64,000 nucleotides of DNA from Strigops habroptila (taxonomy: Eukaryota > Chordata > Aves > Psittaciformes > Psittacidae), in assembly GCF_004027225.2 (NCBI RefSeq), contig NC_046358.1, positions 1,110,911 through 1,174,910 of the forward strand. Direction: 5' to 3'. Below the pieces are notes generated by a model, which had not been told where the DNA came from, did no database searches, and worked only from the letters and a program-made list of their open reading frames with translations. Positions 58,401-64,000 of this stretch are shown in pieces. Each line of letters begins with the position of its first letter. Position 1 is the stretch's first letter. Both the position numbers and the translations under genes were made by a program.

Positions 58401-61400
58401 CTTGCAAGAGGAGGTTGGTCTTGTGCCCATGGTTGTCTTCTCTTTCCTTCCCTCTGCCTCCCCCTTTTCAGAGTGAGAGGTAGGCTGTGGAGTTTGTGGT
58501 GTGACAAGAGTTGGCTCAAAACTCAGTTGGATCTAATGATTCCGGTTAAATGGGAAAGAAAATAAGGCCAGAAAAGGGCAACAATGATCAGCTTCAGCTC
58601 CTGATGAACAAGAAATAGGATACTACACTATAATATCTTCCAATGCCTAAAGGGGACCTACACTATATCCAGAGAGGGGCTTTGGACAAGGGCCTGTAGG
58701 GACAGGACAAGGGGAATGGCTTTAACCTGCCAGAGGAGAGATTGAGATGAGCTCTTAGGCAGAAGTTCTTCCCTGTGAGGGTGCTGAGGTGCTGGCACAG
58801 GGTGCCCAGAGAAGCTGTGGCTGCCCCATCCCTGGCAGTGTTCAAGGCCAGGTTGGACACAGGGGCTTGGAGCAACCTGCTCTAGTGGAAGGTGTCCCTG
58901 CCCGTGGCAGGGGGTTGGAACTGGATGAGCTTTAAGGTCCCTTCAACCCAACCCTTTATTTGAGTCTATGATAACCAAGCCCTATGGATACAGGTTTGCC
59001 TGAAGAACATTTCTTTGGTGTTCGCCTCATCATGACCAAAAGCTTTCAGGCCAAGATTCATCTATCAATCTCCTTTTCTCTGGTACAGCTTTCTCCTCTC
59101 TGGTAACACTGACTCCACTTTTGCTTTCCCAGCTCTCATCAGCCAATGGATATCCTTACCGGAACTCCTCACTCAAACGTGGCCAGAGCGCTGAGCAGAG
59201 CCAGGCTGTGGATGCCTTCAAACAGAACGTAACTCAGCATGTAAATAGGTACCGTACCAGCACTCACGTGTAACCTCACAAACACACAGCACCATGTATC
59301 ACACCACCAGGGTGTTCTGGCATGTGGTAGGTAACACCCTGCCATTATTAATGCAGACTTGATAACCACATCAGGGAACTCAAAGGTTACTCATATCAAC
59401 AGTCTGCTTTTTATTGACCAGCAGATCCACAAGGACATGTGATTTCCACCACAAGAGATGAAAATACTGACTGACTACATTAGTAAATCAGTAGGTCTTG
59501 TTTCAGAACATCAGCCCACCAAAGTAATGGTAAGGATCACGTGCGGAAGACACTGTGCTTCTGTTCTCCATGTGTCTAGAGGAGTTAGCATCCATCCATC
59601 CATCCCAAAGCCACATGGTTTGCACAGAAGGAACCTGCTCATAGTACAGAGGAATCTGTTCTATGGTACATCCAAGCTTTCCAGCATTGAAAAGCACAGC
59701 CTGACCTGCCTGGAAAACATTTCAACTGAGGAAGCACCAGTTTGGTTCTCTGGAAGCAGCAGCTCCTCCTTTTGCTTTGAGACACAACCAAAGGGAAACA
59801 CATTTAGTAGAGGCTGAACAAAACACAAATGTGTTCCTGGTCTTGCTCACCTCTCCATCAGGAGATTGGCAGGATGCTGGTTTCAGACAACTCTTTTTAA
59901 TGGGATAAATCTAGAAAATGGGGAAAACCCTTTCCCCTTTCTTCAGAAGTCTTGGGAAGTTCAGTTCCCAACCCAGCACCAACCAGGCCACCCCTTTGCC
60001 TCAAGCCTTTTCCCAAGGAAAAGACTGTTCCTTTATAATTTAAGCAAACTCTTTGCCCTGCTGCCACTTTTCCATCACCAGTTACTCAGTGGTATAAAAT
60101 CTGCATGAAAGTACTTTTGGTTCAAAGCTTTGAGGGTTTCACCTGTTTACATGAACTTACACCTTGGAGATTTCACAAGATCCGAGTTTCAAGCAACTCA
60201 TCCCAAACTGAAATGAATCCTCTGCCATACTCCACTGTGCAGTGATGTGACATGAAGTTACCAGCTTCGGCTCCCTAAAGACTGGCATGTCAGACCCAGC
60301 AAAGCCCTTAGCCAAGAACTCTTCTGTAGCCAGCTCTAAACTGGGAGAAAACCTTCAAGCCAGACTGGTTTTCATGGGTTTATGTTCTAATCTAAAAGAT
60401 TTATAAGCTAAACTACTACAAGAAAATTCAAATTGGTAGCAAAATACCTTAGATCTGATTATATCAGTAAAATAACTGATTCTTCTCATTCACCCCATCA
60501 AAGGTCCTGGTGGGACCATTAAACGGTACAGACACAGCATTGAGTAGGGAAAGAACTGTGATAACAAATTCTCTTCTCCAATTCCATGTTTCTCAAGGAG
60601 GTTATGAAAAATGAGGAGAACTTAGTTTACATGAGAACATAACCTGCCAGAGAGGAGATTGAGATGGGCTCTTAGGCAGAAGCTCTTCCCTGTGAGGGTG
60701 CTGAGGCACTGGCACAGGGTGCCCAGAGAAGCTGTGGCTGCCCCATCCCTGGCAGTGTTCAAGGCCAGGTTGGACACAGGGGCTTGGAGCAACCTGCTCT
60801 AGTGGAAGGTGTCCCTGCCCGGGGCAGGGGGTTGGAACTGGGTGAGCTTTAAGCTCCCTTCCAACCCAAACCACTCTGGGATTCTGTGATTCAAGTCTGG
60901 GTTTAGTAACTGGTAGACAACGCACATGAGGAAACATTTTCATCTGTTAGTCTCAGCACAGGCAAACTATAAATAGTAGTTTGAGTCCCAAGTACAATTC
61001 AGCAGCGTGCCTCTTACCAAGGTAACCATCTCCCTGAGACACCACCCAGTGTAACTACAGTGTGGGCACATGAAGGAGTAGATGAGGATCTCTCTTCTCC
61101 TGGGGTAGGCGTTGTGCCTTTTTATCTACCTTTCAGACTGGCACACCAAGAGTTCCTTATGGATAACATTTAAGAAAGAAACCATCGAAGTTAAAGGCAC
61201 TGAAGCAGATGCTAGAATTAAGAAAGTGCTTTGACACCTCCTTCAGACCTCAGCTGAGTGTGCCCAGATGTTTGCCACAATCACAGTTGGGACAGACACA
61301 TTTCCTGCTCTACTCATGCTTCTTTCAGAGTGCATTGAAGTAGTTTGCCAACCCAGAGCCCCCATATTAGCAATAATAGCCATGCATCAGTAATTAATGC

Positions 61401-63125
61401 CTGTTTACACAAGGGATTTTAGCTGCAAAGACGTGTCACGAAAGCCCCAAGCAACATTACAACCATCAGCAAAGGTCACTTGTGTAAAATCCAGGTGCCT
61501 GCAAAGTACACAGTAGCCTCAAACTCCTCATAACTCACCTCTGGCATCCTACAGAGGAAGGAATTCCTATCTCCCCCTCCCCACCTTCAGGGTAAGGCCA
61601 CCACTCCCATTCCTGACTGATGGATTCAACCTGTCTGAAAGGCTGCTCCTCCACTGCAGACTCACACCTTGTGTATTGCACATGGCTGTAACTAGACCAA
61701 GAGTTGTCCCAAATCAAACTCCATCATAGCTATGACATCAAACCACTGAACCAGTGCTTTCAACCTTATTCACACCACCAAAAGCCATCTAATGAAGACA
61801 GTAAAATGAACTGGAGGCATGATGGGCTGGCTTTTCAAAGTCAGGTTTTACAGCTGCCTCAGAAACAGTGCAGAGTTTCCACAGCTCATGGATTTAAAAT
61901 CACTGACCAAATCCAAGAACTCAGCAATGGAAAACCATCAGGTTAAACCCCACAGCACTGGCTTCACAACTCAGCACAAACCAGAGGAGAACCTGGCCCC
62001 ATGCTGCTGTGCCCACCACGACCACAGCACCCAGGGGCCTTCTGCAGCAGGTAGTAGCTGCGCAGGTTGCAAGTCAGAAGCAGAAAACTCCATAGAAGGT
62101 GCATTAAAGTAGTTCCTCCCTGCCTTTACACAAGGCAAGGGAGTTTTTCCACACTGCAAACATTTCTGGGATTATAAAGTAACATCTGAGCTGGAGAAGG
62201 AAAAGGTGAGATCTGCAGTTTTTTCCCAAGCCAGGCAAAAAATCATGGGATAAAATAAACCAGTTCAGTTTCGCTCAAAGGGAACCTTTCATTCCACTTT
62301 TCCACCAGCTTTTACAATCTCTCTCCACATGAAAAGCCAGTTCAACATTGAAAGCCACATACTCCTGTGTCAGGAATTCCCAAGCAACATATTTAAACAC
62401 ATTCCTCTTCCCCCCAAATGAATCTTAGAATAGAAACATTCAAACTCACTTTTCCTGGGAAGCTGCAGATTCTGTGTCAGCAGCTCAGTGTTGCCTGATG
62501 AAAAACACAGATTTCCAGTCAGTTCTACCTGTGCTTATTCTCAACACTACTTCCCCCAGCACTGGAGCCTGTTTCTCTCTGCTCTGGCATATGGAGCAGT
62601 TGTTTCCACTTAGGATGGGAGAGTTTCCCACTTGATTTCTCCCAGGAGGTGCAATCAGAGCATGTTGCTTGTGCTTCATCAGTCTCCCCAGTCCTTTCAC
62701 AGCAGCAGCTGACAGGAGAAGGCTTTTCTTCCCCCCTGAAAGCAGCAGCCTCACAGTTCCTCATAAAGCCACGAACCAACAGCCCTCCAGCTTGTTGTGT
62801 GTGTGTTTGTTCCCAAACATGGGATGTTTCACTAAAATAAAGGGCAAAAATCATCCTCAGAATAGAGGAGAAAGGGGCACTGCCCCCTCCTAACACAAGC
62901 ACAGCTGACACTACCTGCCCTGCACACAGTCATCGCTCCTCTTCACCAGTGAACCTCCATTGCCTTAGTTACTAGGTGGCTCTCCATGAAGCCTGCATTT
63001 TTCCCTCCTGCAGGAATTTCGAGGCACAGGGAATGGCTCCACCAAAGAGATATGCCAAAATCCGCTACGATTTCACCGCGCGAAATGCCAACGAACTCTC
63101 AGTGCTGAAGGATGAAATCCTGGAG
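28438..63125 (+). CDS. EPS8L2: EPS8L2, spliced coding region (15 coding exons, 3' incomplete)
   Basis: EPS8-like protein 2 is a cytoplasmic adaptor that, by analogy with EPS8, works with ABI1 and SOS1 to activate Rac and also binds actin; it maintains stereocilia in hair cells and human loss causes deafness. Coding joins: 28438-28481, 30046-30101, 45779-45843, 51243-51404, 52272-52421, 52556-52635, 53037-53176, 54523-54602, 55066-55192, 55673-55761, 56312-56386, 57960-58108, 58287-58413, 59133-59248, 63014-63125. Every junction is GT-AG and the codon phase is consistent throughout, giving 524 residues without a stop. Visible domains: PTB about 46-195, proline-rich stretch about 197-215, spectrin-like helices about 250-400 with a lysine tract near 289-298, linker 407-497, SH3 start from 498. 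The human protein is about 715 residues, so the SH3 end and C-terminal effector region are outside the window. Closer to EPS8L2 than EPS8 ([20 protein letters not shown]) and next to TMEM80. Confidence 0.95.
29092..29352 (+). mobile_element. CR1 LINE fragment, CTTTTCC variant
   Basis: Plus-strand copy from TATGGCTTTAACCTGCCAGA to ATTCCATGGTTCTATGAA. It carries GACTTTTCCCAGAG at 29178-29191 where other copies read GGGTGCCCAGAG; the same variant occurs in the copy at 32.5 kb. Confidence 0.9.
29763..29890 (-). mobile_element. CR1 LINE 3' fragment, left arm of inverted pair around exon 3
   Basis: Minus-strand copy from CATAGAATGGTTTGTGTTGG to GGCCTTGAACACT. Its first ~100 bases are closely complementary to the plus copy at 30138-30241 on the other side of exon 3. 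Confidence 0.9.
30046..30101 (+). CDS. EPS8L2: EPS8L2 exon 3 (residues 15-34)
   Basis: A 56-base exon between acceptor TTTGTCTTTCACAG and donor GTAAGT. With the split codon it reads [19 protein letters not shown], matching the conserved family motif just before the PTB domain. The length is not a multiple of three, so skipping would shift the frame. It is closely bracketed by oppositely oriented CR1 fragments. Confidence 0.93.
30138..30241 (+). mobile_element. CR1 LINE 3' fragment, right arm of inverted pair around exon 3
   Basis: Plus-strand copy from GAGCAACCTGCTCTAGTGGA to TCTGGGACTCTATGG, beginning 36 bases after the exon 3 donor. Confidence 0.9.
31924..31951 (+). mobile_element. Possible degenerate CR1 tail
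   Basis: CCCAAACCACTCTGGGATGC followed by TCTGATT resembles the last ~28 bases of a plus-strand CR1. Too short to be sure. Confidence 0.35.
32495..32863 (+). mobile_element. CR1 LINE fragment, CTTTTCC variant
   Basis: Plus-strand copy from CAGCCTGGAGGAGGCTCCTT to AACCAGTCTATGAT. It shares GACTTTTCCCAGAG (32697-32710) with the copy at 29.1 kb. Confidence 0.92.
34425..34735 (-). mobile_element. CR1 LINE fragment, second 3' subtype
   Basis: Minus-strand copy of the TTATCTCCAACCTGAACTTC subtype. On the minus strand a frame reads [20 protein letters not shown] and on to [16 protein letters not shown], the C-terminal part of CR1 ORF2. Confidence 0.9.
36115..36124 (+). repeat. G10 tract
   Basis: Ten consecutive G residues in intron 3, flanked by TGTCT and ATTTGAG. 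Confidence 0.8.
36206..36512 (-). mobile_element. CR1 LINE fragment
   Basis: Minus-strand copy from ATCATAGAACCACAGACTGG to CCCCTCTCCAGGTTTC, 5'-truncated in the CTTGTCCAAAGCCCCTCTCC module. Confidence 0.9.
37794..38626 (-). mobile_element. CR1 LINE, longest copy in the window
   Basis: Minus-strand member of the second family (compare 19.3 and 56.9 kb), about 830 bases. Reading the minus strand gives reverse-transcriptase C-terminal similarity in pieces: RDLDRLDG-like sequence at the right end, then FGEEWLE, then [20 protein letters not shown] and [14 protein letters not shown]. The pieces are in different frames, so the element is dead. The 3' tail complement is at 37798 (GTCATAGAATTGTTTAGGTT). 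Confidence 0.9.
39678..39992 (+). mobile_element. CR1 LINE fragment
   Basis: Plus-strand copy from TGCCTGGAGAGGGGCTTTGG to a triplicated tail GGGATTCTGGGATTCTGTGA, which shows the tandem octamers that define CR1 3' ends. Confidence 0.92.
41401..41745 (-). mobile_element. CR1 LINE fragment, second 3' subtype
   Basis: Minus-strand copy from AGTCATAGAACGGTTTGTGT through CCCTTGTCCTATCACTCCAG to the GGGAGCTGCTCTGAGGTCTC module. Confidence 0.9.
43410..43520 (-). mobile_element. CR1 LINE 3' fragment, second family
   Basis: Minus-strand 3' end: GAATCACAGAATCAACCAGG, then CCAAGGCCACCACTAACCAA. Same family as the copies at 19.3, 37.8 and 56.9 kb. Confidence 0.88.
45336..45576 (-). mobile_element. CR1 LINE fragment, first part of a composite
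   Basis: Minus-strand copy from ATAGAATCCCAGACTGGTTT to CTAACCTAAATCTCCCCTGT. It is directly joined to a plus-strand CR1 tail. Confidence 0.88.
45577..45622 (+). mobile_element. CR1 LINE tail abutting an inverted copy
   Basis: TGATCTCCAGAGGTCCCTTC then GATGCTGTGATTCTGTG is a plus-strand CR1 3' terminus fused to the minus-strand copy on its left. Because both parts carry a 3' terminus, this is better read as two insertions than one inverted-5' insertion. Confidence 0.75.
45779..45843 (+). CDS. EPS8L2: EPS8L2 exon 4 (residues 34-55), start of PTB domain
   Basis: Acceptor TTCTTCTTGTTGCAG, donor GTGAGT. The exon reads [20 protein letters not shown] and then Q, almost identical to remembered human EPS8L2 and different from EPS8 at the YSNSN positions. 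65 bases, ending in phase 0. Confidence 0.97.
45982..46019 (+). mobile_element. CR1 LINE tail fragment
   Basis: TCTTTAAGGTCCCTTCCAAC then CCATTCTGTGATTC: only the last ~38 bases of a plus-strand CR1. Confidence 0.75.
47745..48319 (+). mobile_element. CR1 LINE, longest J-type copy
   Basis: Plus-strand copy of about 575 bases. Its upstream part reads [40 protein letters not shown] in one frame, matching the CR1 ORF2 region downstream of the reverse-transcriptase core; stops and frame changes follow. It ends CCATTCCATGATTCTAT. Confidence 0.92.
51243..51404 (+). CDS. EPS8L2: EPS8L2 exon 5 (residues 56-109), PTB domain
   Basis: 54 codons in phase 0: [20 protein letters not shown], followed by [20 protein letters not shown] and [14 protein letters not shown]. 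Acceptor CCCCAATTCCAG, donor GTACCA (weak at +5). This is the core of the phosphotyrosine-binding fold that in this family binds receptor-tail or scaffold peptides. Confidence 0.98.
51405..52271 (+). other. EPS8L2: EPS8L2 intron 5
   Basis: 867 bases with no CR1 or other recognised element; ends in TTCCTCTTCCTCTTGCAG. Confidence 0.85.
52272..52421 (+). CDS. EPS8L2: EPS8L2 exon 6 (residues 110-159), PTB domain
   Basis: 50 codons, phase 0 at both ends: [20 protein letters not shown] ... [20 protein letters not shown], ending NCDEVE. The [13 protein letters not shown] and HFFNCDEVE motifs are the family's PTB strands. Donor GTGAGC. Confidence 0.98.
52422..52555 (+). other. EPS8L2: EPS8L2 intron 6, very short, with G-run
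   Basis: Only 134 bases, close to the lower limit for efficient vertebrate introns. It holds a nine-G run (52443-52451) 21 bases past the donor; such runs often aid recognition of short introns. Confidence 0.85.
52556..52635 (+). CDS. EPS8L2: EPS8L2 exon 7 (residues 160-186)
   Basis: 80 bases: [20 protein letters not shown] then IRPQTL and a split Lys. The acceptor is TTTGTCTTTGAG, with an unfavourable G before AG. A second AG six bases downstream (52560-52561) would remove only Ala-Glu and keep the frame. The human protein retains the equivalent residues. Donor GTGAGT. Confidence 0.96.
52636..53036 (+). other. EPS8L2: EPS8L2 intron 7
   Basis: 401 bases, more than half of it a single sense CR1 fragment (52733-52950) that starts 97 bases after the donor. 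Confidence 0.9.
52733..52950 (+). mobile_element. CR1 LINE fragment inside intron 7
   Basis: Plus-strand copy from AGGCAGAAGTTGTTCCCTGG to CACTCTCTGGTTCTATGATA. Confidence 0.92.
53037..53176 (+). CDS. EPS8L2: EPS8L2 exon 8 (residues 186-233), PTB end and proline-rich linker
   Basis: 140 bases: [20 protein letters not shown] and [20 protein letters not shown], then PSQHDP and a split Asp. The [13 protein letters not shown] segment is shared with human EPS8L2 and is a candidate SH3 or WW ligand. Acceptor TTTCCCTTGCAG, donor GTACTG. Confidence 0.96.
53177..54522 (+). other. EPS8L2: EPS8L2 intron 8
   Basis: 1,346 bases; one short sense CR1 at 54101-54238 and nothing else recognised. Confidence 0.85.
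54101..54238 (+). mobile_element. CR1 LINE 3' fragment
   Basis: Plus-strand copy from GCTGCCCCATCCCTGGCAGT to ACCATTCTATGATCCTGTGA, with a small deletion (GGAGCTTCAACCC) of the usual TAAGGTCCCTTC segment. Confidence 0.9.
54523..54602 (+). CDS. EPS8L2: EPS8L2 exon 9 (residues 233-259)
   Basis: 80 bases completing Asp and reading [20 protein letters not shown] then KIEKET. The [11 protein letters not shown] end is the start of the conserved helical region; the upstream charged linker is variable. Acceptor CCCTTCTCTGCAG, donor GTGGGT. Confidence 0.96.
54603..55065 (+). other. EPS8L2: EPS8L2 intron 9
   Basis: 463 bases without a recognised repeat. Confidence 0.85.
55066..55192 (+). CDS. EPS8L2: EPS8L2 exon 10 (residues 260-302), helical region and lysine tract
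   Basis: 127 bases: [29 protein letters not shown], then the basic run [13 protein letters not shown]. The helix is amphipathic and belongs to the spectrin-like bundle of EPS8 proteins; the poly-lysine run is conserved in the family and may be a membrane- or nuclear-type basic patch. Donor GTACAC, weak at +5. Confidence 0.97.
55193..55672 (+). other. EPS8L2: EPS8L2 intron 10
   Basis: 480 bases with a sense CR1 fragment (55250-55400) starting 57 bases after the donor. The acceptor tract is CTCTCCCCCTTCCCATGCAG. Confidence 0.88.
55250..55400 (+). mobile_element. CR1 LINE 3' fragment
   Basis: Plus-strand copy from TGCCCCATCCCTGGCAGTGT to CCTCTGGTTCTATGAA. Confidence 0.92.
55673..55761 (+). CDS. 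EPS8L2: EPS8L2 exon 11 (residues 302-331)
   Basis: 89 bases: [20 protein letters not shown] then [25 protein letters not shown] is a hallmark of all EPS8 family members. Donor GTAAGA, phase 0. Confidence 0.98.
55762..56311 (+). other. EPS8L2: EPS8L2 intron 11
   Basis: 550 bases with one sense CR1 (56044-56177). Ends in a strong tract TTTCCTTTCTCTTTCCAG. Confidence 0.88.
56044..56177 (+). mobile_element. CR1 LINE 3' fragment
   Basis: Plus-strand copy from GTGTCCAAGGCCAGGTTGGA to CAGCCTGGGATTCTATA. Confidence 0.9.
56312..56386 (+). CDS. EPS8L2: EPS8L2 exon 12 (residues 332-356)
   Basis: 25 codons in phase 0: [20 protein letters not shown] then GPLEL. HIQNPSA.ELVHFLF is strongly conserved. 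Donor GTAAAC. Confidence 0.98.
56387..57959 (+). other. EPS8L2: EPS8L2 intron 12
   Basis: 1,573 bases, over a third of it the CR1 copy at 56938-57500. Otherwise nothing recognised. Confidence 0.85.
56938..57500 (+). mobile_element. CR1 LINE, second family with open ORF2-tail frame
   Basis: Plus-strand copy. One frame stays open for about 120 codons with the CR1 ORF2 C-terminal pattern ([20 protein letters not shown], then [38 protein letters not shown]). It ends TTGATTCTCTGATTCC. No start or catalytic core is present, so it is a remnant. Confidence 0.92.
57960..58108 (+). CDS. EPS8L2: EPS8L2 exon 13 (residues 357-406)
   Basis: 149 bases: [49 protein letters not shown] and a split Arg. The [15 protein letters not shown] and LW.SLGE.W motifs match the EPS8 core. 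Acceptor GTGTGTGATGCAG (purine-interrupted), donor GTGAGG. Confidence 0.98.
58109..58286 (+). other. EPS8L2: EPS8L2 intron 13, short
   Basis: 178 bases. The acceptor used is CACTTCATGACCTAG at 58286. An upstream TGATGTGCTTTCAG at about 58238 looks stronger as a pyrimidine tract but would place a stop (TAG) in frame before the conserved region, so it is not the coding choice. Confidence 0.8.
58287..58413 (+). CDS. EPS8L2: EPS8L2 exon 14 (residues 406-448)
   Basis: 127 bases: [20 protein letters not shown] then [20 protein letters not shown] and EE. EWP.E...P.Y.P.F..GWEPP is the diagnostic EPS8-family block. The donor is GAG followed by GTTGGT, a weak non-consensus site, but it is the only one keeping phase with exon 15. 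Confidence 0.93.
58414..59132 (+). other. EPS8L2: EPS8L2 intron 14
   Basis: 719 bases with a sense CR1 (58643-58970) filling nearly half. Confidence 0.88.
58643..58970 (+). mobile_element. CR1 LINE fragment
   Basis: Plus-strand copy from ATGCCTAAAGGGGACCTACA to TTTGAGTCTATGATAA; the tail is partly degraded. Confidence 0.9.
59133..59248 (+). CDS. EPS8L2: EPS8L2 exon 15 (residues 449-487), pre-SH3 linker
   Basis: 116 bases: [20 protein letters not shown] then [18 protein letters not shown] and a split Arg. It is serine/glutamine-rich. The GY.., RG.., AF..N..VNRN pattern resembles EPS8 itself more than the shortened human EPS8L2 linker, so the bird gene may keep the ancestral spacing. Acceptor TTTTGCTTTCCCAG, donor GTACCG. 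Confidence 0.9.
59589..59606 (+). repeat. CATC tetranucleotide repeat
   Basis: CATCCATCCATCCATCCC, four units, in intron 15. Confidence 0.8.
60639..60893 (+). mobile_element. CR1 LINE fragment
   Basis: Plus-strand copy from ATAACCTGCCAGAGAGGAGA to CACTCTGGGATTCTGTGATT. Confidence 0.92.
63014..63125 (+). CDS. EPS8L2: EPS8L2 exon 16 (residues 487-524), start of SH3 domain
   Basis: 112 bases completing Arg, then [20 protein letters not shown] and [31 protein letters not shown] is the SH3 RT-loop strand (family ALYDF motif). Acceptor TTCCCTCCTGCAG, donor GTATGT, phase 0. The SH3 tryptophan (WW) strand and the C-terminal effector region are expected on exons to the right of the window. Confidence 0.98.
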
Positions 63126-64000
63126 GTATGTGAATGTGCTCAGGAAAACTGGGCCCTCATCCCTTTGCCAGGAACAGGGAGAGACCTCGAGATCCTGGCA
63201 GGTCCCAGCTCATTTCCCCTTGGTGTTTTCTGAGCAGTAACATGAAGTTTGGTCAGGTCTAAGCTTTACCATTGAGCTGGAGCAGGCTGGGTGAGCACTA
63301 TGTCAGCTCAGCTGGAACACATCAGTCACAGGAGGAAGGAAAACAAGTCACTGTAGTATGTTCCTCATCCACCTTCTGGTTCATTATTACCACTCTGCCC
63401 TCCCAAGGAATTATTTTCTATGAAAACATCCTTTTTCATAACCTTTCTCTTATCCCAACACTGCTGGCAGCTGAGGAATGTAGGAGATGACTTGGTCTAC
63501 ACACCAACTAAAACAGATCTGATTTGAGACAAAGACTTCTGTTCAAAACTCAAAGATCTGTTCAAAACGTGGCTAGAATGAGGAATACAATGGGTCTTGC
63601 CAGCAAAAGTCATCCATTCTGGGAAGATTACTTAATATATTAAACAATCATTCTGGAGACAGGCTGAGAGAGCAGGGGGTGTTCAGCTTGGAGGAGAGAA
63701 GGGTCCAGGGACACCTTAGAGCAGCTCCCAGTGCCTAAAGGGGCTCCAGGAAACCTGGAGAGGGGCTTTGGACAAGGGCCTGTAGGGACAGGCCAAGGGG
63801 AATGGCTTTAACCTGCCAGAGGGGAGATTGAGATGAGCTCTGAGGCAGAAGCTCTTCCCTGTGAGGGTGCTGAGGCGCTGGCACAGGGTGCCCAGAGAAG
63901 CTGTGGCTGCCCCATCCCTGGCAGTGTTCAAGGCCAGGTTGGACACAGGGGCTTGGAGCACTCTGCTCTAGTGGAAGGTGTCCCTGCCCGGGGCAGGGGG
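63126..64000 (+). other. EPS8L2: EPS8L2 intron 16, 5' part
   Basis: Intronic sequence running off the window. No further EPS8L2 exon is seen before 64000. The last ~350 bases are CR1. Confidence 0.8.
63652..64000 (+). mobile_element. CR1 LINE fragment, cut by the window edge
   Basis: Plus-strand copy beginning at TCTGGAGACAGGCTGAGAGA; it reaches the TGCCCGGGGCAGGGGG module at 64000, so about 70 bases of 3' end should follow. Confidence 0.92.

Larger units (their letters stand above)
59249..63013 (+). other. EPS8L2: EPS8L2 intron 15
   Basis: A 3.8 kb intron with one sense CR1 (60639-60893) and a CATC repeat at 59589-59606. A TG run lies at 62796-62806. No extra exon between the linker and the SH3 domain is evident, and the phase of exons 15 and 16 fits directly. 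Confidence 0.85.

Noticed and set aside
61704..62112. Open frames in intron 15 that might be an extra linker exon
   Set aside because: Exons 15 and 16 join in phase and reproduce the family sequence without any inserted exon; the frames lack acceptor/donor pairs that fit.
1..64000. CRISPR arrays, operons, IS elements, tRNA or rRNA genes, viral or endogenous retroviral genes
   Set aside because: None seen. All high-copy repeats read as CR1 fragments or simple repeats, and the genes are spliced vertebrate genes.

Overview
This is a vertebrate nuclear window and almost certainly avian. It carries about 33 fragments of CR1 LINEs, most ending in the CR1-type octamer tail (variants of ATTCTATG), GT-AG spliced genes with short exons, and a CpG-island promoter. 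Much of the repeat load is one closely related, strongly 5'-truncated CR1 group resembling the J-type elements of Neoaves. That points loosely to a neoavian bird, but the species cannot be fixed from the sequence. Nothing prokaryotic is present (no operon, CRISPR array or IS element).

Layout. (1) 638-843 is the last coding exon of TMEM80 (+), followed by its 3'UTR and two overlapping AATAAA signals near 1743-1752. (2) 1.8-6.3 kb is intergenic and holds three CR1 fragments. (3) 6.35-6.75 kb is a CpG island with a probable non-coding first exon ending at a GTAAGT donor at 6797. (4) From 28.4 kb to the right edge lies EPS8L2 (+). Fifteen coding exons (28438-63125) could be placed by conserved protein sequence, GT/AG signals and consistent codon phase. 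They encode the first 524 residues: a short N-terminus, the PTB domain, a proline-rich linker, the spectrin-like helical region with a lysine-rich tract, a variable linker and the start of the SH3 domain. The rest of the SH3 domain and the SAM-like/actin-effector C-terminus lie beyond 64000. TMEM80 followed by EPS8L2 in the same orientation matches the human 11p15.5 order, which supports the assignment over EPS8, EPS8L1 or EPS8L3.

Biology. EPS8-family proteins link receptor and Rac signalling to actin remodelling, and EPS8L2 works at stereocilia and epithelial protrusions. TMEM80 belongs to the TMEM17/TMEM216 family of ciliary transition-zone membrane proteins. They are neighbours, not a functional operon.

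Non-coding content. Intron 1 (about 21.6 kb) and intron 3 (about 15.7 kb) make up most of the gene. CR1 covers roughly 15 percent of the window (my sum of the listed intervals). In introns 7-15 and just past exon 16 all eight CR1 fragments lie in the sense orientation. An inverted CR1 pair brackets 56-nt exon 3 closely. Many long open frames in the window are CR1 ORF2 tails, their antisense shadows, or stop-poor GC-rich stretches, and are not annotated as genes. I found no convincing new biological system. The points most worth following are the inverted CR1 pair around exon 3, the tandem acceptors of exon 7, the weak donor of exon 14, and a CR1 insertion with a long target duplication.
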